From contig NZ_SNZH01000008.1 in NCBI RefSeq assembly GCF_004363655.1, positions 1 through 64,000 on the forward strand: DNA of 64,000 bases, read 5' to 3'. Under the pieces are notes generated by a model that was not told where the DNA came from, did not search any database, and saw only the letters and a program-made list of their open reading frames with translations. The position numbers and the translations under genes were made by a program. This document shows positions 58,571 to 64,000 of the stretch, in pieces; position 1 is the stretch's first letter, and each line of letters opens with the position of its first letter. Origin of the DNA: Tahibacter aquaticus. GTDB taxonomy: Bacteria; Pseudomonadota; Gammaproteobacteria; Xanthomonadales; Rhodanobacteraceae.

Positions 58571-60058
58571 GTGTTCAGCCGATGCTTGATTGTCCTCGCC
58601 CTGCTGTCAGGCAGCATGTGCGTGTTCGCCCAGGCGGCGCCCGATTTCGGCGCCGTGGAACAGCACGCGCAACAGGCGATCGCCGCGGGCAAGGTGCCGT
58701 CGCTGGCCTTTGCGCTGGCCGTGGACGGCAAGATCGTCTACGAGGCGGCCTTCGGCTTTGCCGACCAGGCCGCACAGGTTGCCGCGACGCCGCATACCGC
58801 CTATGCGCTGGCATCGGCGTCCAAGCCGGTCACGGCGACGGCGCTGATGCTGCTGGCCGAAAAACGCAAAGTGGATTTGTCAGCACCAGTGCAGAAGTAT
58901 CTTGCGCCGCTGAAATTCCGTGACGGTGCCGGCCGCGGTGCTGCGGTGAACCTGGAACAGCTGCTCAGCCATACCTCGGGGCTGGGCACGTATGCGCAGA
59001 TTCACTACGGCGACGCGATTGCGGCGGCGCCCGACATGGTGGCGGTTTTCCGGCGCTACGGCGTACTGGTGCAGAAGCCCGGCACGGTGTCGGAATATTC
59101 CAACCTCGGCTACGGCCTGATCGGCGAAGTGATACAGCGCCGCAGTGGCGAAACGTTCGAGGCCTTTCTTGCGCAGCAGCTGTTTGCGCCGCTGCAGATG
59201 GCCGACTCCTTCGTCGATACACCGGGTACGCGGGCCGTGGCGGTGAACTACGGCGTGGACAACGAAGTGCTGCCGCCGCTGCACAACGACACGCTGGGTG
59301 CAGGCAACATCCACTCCAGTGCGCACGACCTGGCGCGTTTCGGGCTGTTCCATCTCGATCCGGCTGTCGTGGCGCCGGGCCTGCTCAAACCGGCCACCGT
59401 CGCGCGCATGCAGCGCCAGGCACAGCCGCGGGCGTTCCATCATTACTACGGCAAGTCGTACTACGGCCTGGGCTGGTATGTGCGGCCCGACGACAACGGC
59501 TACCGCGTGCTGTGGCACGAAGGCGGCATGCCGGGAGCGAGCAGCATTCTCAAGCTGCTGCCGGACCAGCGGATCGCCGTCGCGGTGCTGGCCAATCGCA
59601 GCGAGGCGAATGCGATTACCCAGGCCATCGCCAACGAACTGCTGCAGGTGGTGCAGCCGGACTATCGGCCGCTGCCGCTGGACGCCGTGGCGAACTACCA
59701 GCCGTATGCGGCGCAGGCGGAATTCCTCGGGCGCTGGAGCGGACATGTCCTGGTCGAGGGCTATGAACTGCCGTGCACGCTGGAATTCAAGGCCGATGGC
59801 AAGGTGCAGGTCAGCTATGGCAAGGCGGGCGCGCAGACGCAGGCCGAGACCGGCGGCCTGGTTTATCGCGACTCGTTCATCGGCGCGATACCGGGCAGGC
59901 TGCCGGTGGCTGAGCAGGCGCAGGCCGCAAGTCCGCTGCTGTTGCTCAAGCTGATCCGGGACGGCAAGCGGATCAACGGCGGCATGGTGGCGTATGCGTC
60001 GCCGCAGCGGCTGGAGTATCTGCTGCCGTTCTATCTGCGTGTGGAACGGGAGAAGTAG
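58571..60058 (+). CDS. Exported serine hydrolase, beta-lactamase class C / penicillin-binding-like
   Basis: 495 residues from a GTG at 58571 with AGGAG at 58560-58564. Signal peptide VFSRCLIVLALLSGSMCVFAQA. Catalytic motifs are SASK (SxxK, in YALASASKPVTATALMLL, near residue 77), YSN (in SEYSNLGYGLIGEVI) and HEGG (in LWHEGGMPGASS), the third-box equivalent. A C-terminal beta-barrel (about 370-495: FLGRWSGHVLVEGYELPCTLEFKADGKVQVSYG) is the lipocalin-like extension of this subgroup. Probably periplasmic esterase or peptidase activity; substrate unknown. Follows the GlxA-type regulator closely and ends before a hairpin. Confidence 0.88.
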   Translation: MFSRCLIVLALLSGSMCVFAQAAPDFGAVEQHAQQAIAAGKVPSLAFALAVDGKIVYEAAFGFADQAAQVAATPHTAYALASASKPVTATALMLLAEKRKVDLSAPVQKYLAPLKFRDGAGRGAAVNLEQLLSHTSGLGTYAQIHYGDAIAAAPDMVAVFRRYGVLVQKPGTVSEYSNLGYGLIGEVIQRRSGETFEAFLAQQLFAPLQMADSFVDTPGTRAVAVNYGVDNEVLPPLHNDTLGAGNIHSSAHDLARFGLFHLDPAVVAPGLLKPATVARMQRQAQPRAFHHYYGKSYYGLGWYVRPDDNGYRVLWHEGGMPGASSILKLLPDQRIAVAVLANRSEANAITQAIANELLQVVQPDYRPLPLDAVANYQPYAAQAEFLGRWSGHVLVEGYELPCTLEFKADGKVQVSYGKAGAQTQAETGGLVYRDSFIGAIPGRLPVAEQAQAASPLLLLKLIRDGKRINGGMVAYASPQRLEYLLPFYLRVEREK

Positions 60059-60154
60059 TGTTTGCGCAATTGGCTAGTTGTTCGGGTCTGGCGGGACGCG
60101 AGCCGGCGCCGACAATCGCACGGCGTCGCTGGCAAGTACCGCCCCCTCACCTGG

Positions 60155-60184
60155 CCTCTCCCCCAGGCGAGCTTGGGGGAGAGG
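60155..60184. terminator. Hairpin between convergent genes
   Basis: Eleven-bp perfect arms CCTCTCCCCCA / TGGGGGAGAGG around an eight-base loop. No T-run; of the same C/G-run type as the repeats near 18.8 and 19.0 kb. Confidence 0.5.
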
Positions 60185-60299
60185 GATTCAAGCATCGCGC
60201 GCAACATTCCACGCAAGTTACTGCAACCCAGCAGCGCTGCTCCCGACGGCGATGGCGGGTTCAATTTATCCTGCTGTCCTTCAAGTTACCCACTACCCT

Positions 60300-62378
60300 T
60301 CAAGGCAACAGCTCCACCCGGTTCGCCGCCCCGCTCAAATCCCGGTTCAAGGTAATCCAGATCTCGTTCGGACTGCTGCGCAGCGAAGGGAAATAATCCA
60401 CATCCAGCACCAGCACCGCGCCGTTGAAACGCAGCGTGGCCGGATACGCGGTCACCCCGCGTACGACCAGCAGCGGCTTGCGCAAGGTGCCGCTGCCGAC
60501 GGCGATATTCGCATCCAATGCGTTGCCGGCGGCGTTGAAGGTCACGGCGGCATAGACCGGGTCGTAGCCGGCCGGCGCATAGGCGATGGTGTCGACACGG
60601 CCGGCGCCTGCGGGGCCGCTGGTCGCCACGCTGCCGATGCTGGCCGTGGCGGTCAGCGATTGCATGGTCTCGACCTGGCCTACCTGGGCACCGACCGGAT
60701 CGGTGGAATGCGTGCCCAGCACGATATGCGTGGAATAGCTCTTGCGCGGCCAGCCTGCGGCGGTTGCATTCGGCAGGGGGCCGCCCCAGTAGGCGCTGCC
60801 ATGGACGTAGTAGCTGGTCTGGCCGAGGAAACCGAAATTGGTGCCCCAGGCCAGGCGCGTGTTGTTGGTCGGTGTGTTGACGCCGCCGAAGGAATAGTTG
60901 ATCGACTGGTACGGCCAGTTGTAGTCGCACGGCATCAGCGAGGCGGGGCTGGTACAGGCGTTGCCGGCGGCGCTGGTGCTGTTCCAGCGGCTGGTGCCGA
61001 AGTAACCGCCGGCGTCCTGCTGGGCGATGGGCTGGGTCTGTACCGTGCCCATGGTGGCGTCGACGGCGGTTGTCCACAGTTTTACATAGGGAATAGTGTT
61101 CGGCGTGTTCCAGCTCCAGCTGGAGCTGTAGGTGGCCGGGCTGCTGGTGGTCTGGAATTTGTAGCGGTCGCCCCAGCCTATGCCGGCGATGGTGCTGTGC
61201 GCGCCGGGCGTGGCGGCGCCGTCGAATAGCAGTTCGCCGTAGGGCGCGCGGGAATCGGCTTCGATTGCATCGGCCGGCGTGGCGCTCAGATCCCAGCTGA
61301 TGGCCCAGAGCGGAAAGTCGTGGCCGCTGGCAAACACCCAGTCCAGCGTGACGGGTACGTCGTAGCGCGTATTCGGCGGCACGGCCGTGGTTGTCGACCA
61401 GCGCGGATAGTTCTGGCTGAAGCGGAAGATGGCGTGGTGGCGGCCGGTCCACACGCGCTGCAGCTGGCCGGTGAAACCATGGCCCAGCGGCGAGTCGTCG
61501 GTGCCGATACCGGTAGAGCCTTCGCTGCGATGGCTGACGACGTAGCCGAAGCCGCTGGCGCCGCTGCTGTTGGACGCGCCTACCACGCGGGTGTTACCGC
61601 CGACCTGGTAGCGGAATTCCCGCAGCTCGCCGCCGCGGCTGCCGTTCGGGCCGCTCTGGCCGGTGTTGTGGGCGAGTACGGCGACACGGGGCTGGTTGGC
61701 CGAATCGCGCCAGGTGAAGCGGTCGCTGGTCATGCCCAGCACGCTGACGCCTTGTTCCTGCACCAGGCCGTTGGCGGCCGGCGGCAGGCTGGAGGATTCG
61801 AAGCCGTTGCGGAAGATGGCGTCGGCCGGCAGGACGACGGGCTCGGCCAGCACGATATCGTCGATATACAACACCGGCTGGGCGACGGCCGAATCGCTTT
61901 GCAGGTCGATGCGGTCGAACGCACCGTTGTAGTTGAGCGCGCCGCTGGTCAGCGGCACGACCACCTCGCGCCAGGCACCGGCGACCAGGGCGCCGCCGCT
62001 GATGTAGGCATCCAGTTCGGCCTGGGCGACGATGACGTCGTTGTGCTGCAGGTACAGGCGCAGCTGCTGGCCGCCTGCGGCACCGCCGTGCACCCAGAAG
62101 CGCAGGCTGGGGTAGGCCGCTGTGCTCAGGTCCGGATCGTGGAAGAACGACAGGGCATTGAAATTGTTTGGCTGGCCGTTGCCGCCGGCGAAGCGGATCG
62201 AGAGCGTGCCGCTGTGCGCCTGTTCGTTGCTGCCGAAGGTGGCGCCGCCGCCGTAGGAATAGTTGTCGAAGCCGTTCTGCAGCGCTTCGTCGTAGACGGC
62301 GAGGTTGGCCGACCAGGCCGGTACGCACCAGGCCGGCGCGGCCAGCACCCACAGCAGCAAACCCGTCCACTTGCGCAT
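60300..62378 (-). CDS. Large exported protein, carbohydrate-binding-like N-terminus, internal IFxxGFE motif
   Basis: 692 residues with a signal peptide (MRKWTGLLLWVLAAPAWCVPAWSA). Residues 25-180 form a jelly-roll with carbohydrate-binding-module wording (LAVYDEALQNGFDNYSYGGGATFG, YPSLRFWVHGGAAGGQQLRLYL, FDRIDLQSDSAVAQPVLYIDDIVL). Then PADAIFRNGFESSS (Ile188) closes this part, like the very end of the protease at 25834. Residues 210-692 are a beta-rich, Trp/Tyr/Ser-rich domain that I cannot place (WRDSANQPRVAVLAHNTGQSGPNGSRGGELREFRYQVGG; GYFGTSRWNSTS; WGTNFGFLGQTSYYVHGSAYWGG). The layout suggests a secreted glycan-binding protein or enzyme. Monocistronic, convergent with the serine hydrolase. 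Confidence 0.65.
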   Translation of the reverse strand: MRKWTGLLLWVLAAPAWCVPAWSANLAVYDEALQNGFDNYSYGGGATFGSNEQAHSGTLSIRFAGGNGQPNNFNALSFFHDPDLSTAAYPSLRFWVHGGAAGGQQLRLYLQHNDVIVAQAELDAYISGGALVAGAWREVVVPLTSGALNYNGAFDRIDLQSDSAVAQPVLYIDDIVLAEPVVLPADAIFRNGFESSSLPPAANGLVQEQGVSVLGMTSDRFTWRDSANQPRVAVLAHNTGQSGPNGSRGGELREFRYQVGGNTRVVGASNSSGASGFGYVVSHRSEGSTGIGTDDSPLGHGFTGQLQRVWTGRHHAIFRFSQNYPRWSTTTAVPPNTRYDVPVTLDWVFASGHDFPLWAISWDLSATPADAIEADSRAPYGELLFDGAATPGAHSTIAGIGWGDRYKFQTTSSPATYSSSWSWNTPNTIPYVKLWTTAVDATMGTVQTQPIAQQDAGGYFGTSRWNSTSAAGNACTSPASLMPCDYNWPYQSINYSFGGVNTPTNNTRLAWGTNFGFLGQTSYYVHGSAYWGGPLPNATAAGWPRKSYSTHIVLGTHSTDPVGAQVGQVETMQSLTATASIGSVATSGPAGAGRVDTIAYAPAGYDPVYAAVTFNAAGNALDANIAVGSGTLRKPLLVVRGVTAYPATLRFNGAVLVLDVDYFPSLRSSPNEIWITLNRDLSGAANRVELLP

Positions 62379-62714
62379 GATCGTCTCCGAAGGGCGGAAC
62401 TGGCCGGACGCCGCCGCGGTGGGGCGTCCCGGTACGCTTCCGGCTTGCTCTGCTTACGCGTCTTGGCGGCCGCAAGCGACATCGCGGCGCGGCCGAGCAT
62501 ACTCTGGCGTGTTGTCAGTCACTGCCGCGGCGGCAGGGAGCGGACACGTTCCACCAAAGGCGGGGCATATCAAACGCCTGTTCGGCATACAGCCGGCCCG
62601 CCTAAGCCGGTAGACTTGGACCGATGCGCCACCGGCGCCGCCGCTTTCTCAGAACGACAACAGCAAAGAACGCCACTCCTCCCCAGGGCATACGGCGTTC
62701 GTGGAGGGATACCC
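62379..62714. promoter_or_regulatory. Divergent promoter region upstream of aceE
   Basis: The leader before aceE has a spaced dyad GAACGCC (62668-62674) / GGCGTTC (62694-62700), ending two bases before the GGAGG ribosome site. It could be an operator or a leader hairpin. No gene is supported in the region. Confidence 0.4.
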
Positions 62715-64000
62715 ATGAACATGCTGCAGGACATCCTCAACCAGGATCTCGACCCCACCGAAACCCAGGAGTGGATCGACGCGCTCAACGCCGTGATCGG
62801 CGCCGACGGCCCGGAGCGCGCGCATTACCTGCTGGAACGCATGGTCGACGCGACGCGCCGTGCCGGCGGCCACCTGCCGTTCCAGCCGACCACCGAATAC
62901 GTCAATACCATTCCGACCCAGGCCGAAAAGCGCAATCCCGGCAATGCGGCGCTGGAATGGCGCATCCGCTCCCTGGTGCGCTGGAACGCGCTGGCCACGG
63001 TGGTGCGGGCCAACCGCAAGCCGGGCGAACTGGGCGGCCATATCGCCAGCTTCGCCTCCTCGGCCACGCTGTACGATGTCGGCTTCAACCATTTCTGGCG
63101 CGCCCCCAGCGAGAACCACCCGGGCGACCTGCTGTATGTGCAGGGCCACTCCTCGCCGGGCGTCTACGCCCGCGCCTTCCTCGAAGGCCGCATCAGCGAA
63201 TCGCAGCTGGACCGCTACCGCATGGAAGTCGACGGCGGCGGCCTGTCGTCGTATCCGCACCCCTGGCTGATGCCCGATTTCTGGCAGACGCCGACCGTGT
63301 CGATGGGCCTGGGGCCCATCATGGCGATCTACCAGGCGCGTTTCTGGAAGTACCTGGAACACCGCGAGATGCTGCCGGTGTCCGACCGCAAGGTCTGGTG
63401 CTTCATGGGCGACGGCGAAACCGACGAGCCCGAATCGCTGGGCGCCATCTCCCTGGCCGGGCGTGAAAATCTGGACAACCTGATCTTCGTGATCAATTGC
63501 AATCTGCAGCGCCTGGACGGCCCGGTGCGCGGCAACGGCAAGATCATCCAGGAACTGGAAGGCGTGTTCCGCGGCGCCGGCTGGAACGTGATCAAGGTGG
63601 TCTGGGGCTCGTACTGGGATCCGCTGCTGGCCCGCGACACCAAGGGCCTGCTGCGCAAGCTGATGATGGAAACCGTCGACGGCGAATACCAGGCCTGCAA
63701 GGCGTTCGGCGGCGCGTATACGCGCGAGAACTTCTTCGGCAAGTACGCCGAGCTGAAGGAAATGGTCGCCAACCTCAGCGACGAGGACATCTGGCGCCTG
63801 AACCGCGGCGGCCACGATCCGCACAAGGTGTATGCGGCCTATGCCGAGGCAACGACGAATGCCAACGGCCGTCCCACCGTGATCCTGGCCAAGACGGTCA
63901 AGGGCTATGGCATGGGCGGCGCCGGCGAGTCGATGAACATCACCCACCAGCAGAAGAAGATGGACGACGAGGCGATCCGCGCCTTCCGCGACCGCTTCAA
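62715..64000 (+). CDS. aceE: Pyruvate dehydrogenase E1 component, N-terminal part (cut by window end)
   Basis: ATG 62715 with GGAGG at 62703-62707; 428 codons are visible and the frame is open at the window end (full proteins are about 890 residues). It is the homodimeric AceE type: ETQEWIDALNAVIGADGPERAHYLLERMVDATRRAGG at the start, LGGHIASFASSATLYDVGFNHFWRA, GDLLYVQGHSSPGVYARAFLEGRI, and the thiamine-diphosphate site MGDGETDEPESLGAISLAGRENLDNLIFVINCNLQRLDGPVRGNGKIIQELE. It decarboxylates pyruvate and passes the acetyl group to the E2 lipoyl arm. aceF and lpd are expected downstream outside the window. Confidence 0.97.
   Translation, partial: MNMLQDILNQDLDPTETQEWIDALNAVIGADGPERAHYLLERMVDATRRAGGHLPFQPTTEYVNTIPTQAEKRNPGNAALEWRIRSLVRWNALATVVRANRKPGELGGHIASFASSATLYDVGFNHFWRAPSENHPGDLLYVQGHSSPGVYARAFLEGRISESQLDRYRMEVDGGGLSSYPHPWLMPDFWQTPTVSMGLGPIMAIYQARFWKYLEHREMLPVSDRKVWCFMGDGETDEPESLGAISLAGRENLDNLIFVINCNLQRLDGPVRGNGKIIQELEGVFRGAGWNVIKVVWGSYWDPLLARDTKGLLRKLMMETVDGEYQACKAFGGAYTRENFFGKYAELKEMVANLSDEDIWRLNRGGHDPHKVYAAYAEATTNANGRPTVILAKTVKGYGMGGAGESMNITHQQKKMDDEAIRAFRDRF

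Noticed and set aside
1-64000. tRNA, rRNA, CRISPR arrays, prophage and insertion sequences
   Set aside because: I looked for clover-leaf-like runs, regularly spaced repeats, transposase DDE or integrase motifs and found none I could support by eye; a dedicated tRNA scan was not possible.

Overview
The window is GC-rich DNA from a gammaproteobacterium, most likely of the order Xanthomonadales/Lysobacterales (Rhodanobacteraceae- or Lysobacteraceae-like). This rests on the gene content (AceE, GlnE, MaeB, CysJIH with a fused Sat-CysC, many TonB receptors), on secreted proteins carrying an IFxxGFE-type motif, and on abundant GTAG-headed palindromic intergenic repeats. The genus cannot be fixed from sequence alone. 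No rRNA, tRNA, CRISPR array, transposase or integrase was recognised.

Layout. 1-13.7 kb: a VgrG-linked type VI secretion (T6SS) effector island on the + strand. It holds the 3' part of vgrG, a DUF2169 loader-type gene, a PAAR-like (DUF4150)-lipase effector with an ankyrin partner, and two tandem Rhs toxins. The Rhs toxins share a nearly identical N-terminal segment but have unrelated C-terminal toxins (one with a possible TNT-like layout, one AHH nuclease). Each is followed by a small candidate immunity gene. 13.9-19.1 kb: a lipoprotein, a repeat-rich intergenic stretch, a TonB receptor and a DUF4124 protein. 19.1-25.4 kb: assimilatory sulfate reduction (sat-cysC, cysH, cysI, cysJ, all - strand). 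25.8-35.1 kb: a secreted lysyl-endopeptidase-like protease, glnE, a small exported protein, an ELM1-family protein, a RutE-like nitroreductase and a YceI protein.

35.6-49.1 kb: all - strand. It contains a class III CoA-transferase, a GH127 enzyme overlapping an unusual barrel/SUMF1-fold protein, a serine hydrolase overlapping a TonB receptor, a LysR regulator, a beta-propeller-sodium symporter fusion and a CitE-like lyase. Part of this looks like a carbohydrate-scavenging locus. 49.5-52.9 kb: a conserved unknown protein and malic enzyme MaeB.

53.2-56.6 kb: the most interesting locus. A 43-residue peptide with three cysteines is preceded by an AT-rich leader with a perfect dyad and followed by a terminator-like hairpin. 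Next come a membrane M50-type metalloprotease with a PqqD/RRE-like N-terminus and a TPR protein with a degenerate ATPase-like N-terminus. It has the layout of a ribosomally made peptide (RiPP-like) system without an obvious modifying enzyme.

56.6-64 kb: a broken duplicate of a GlxA-type regulator gene containing a 42-bp perfect palindrome and joined to a cadherin-like fragment, then the intact regulator, a serine hydrolase, a large exported protein and the 5' two-fifths or so of aceE, cut by the window end.
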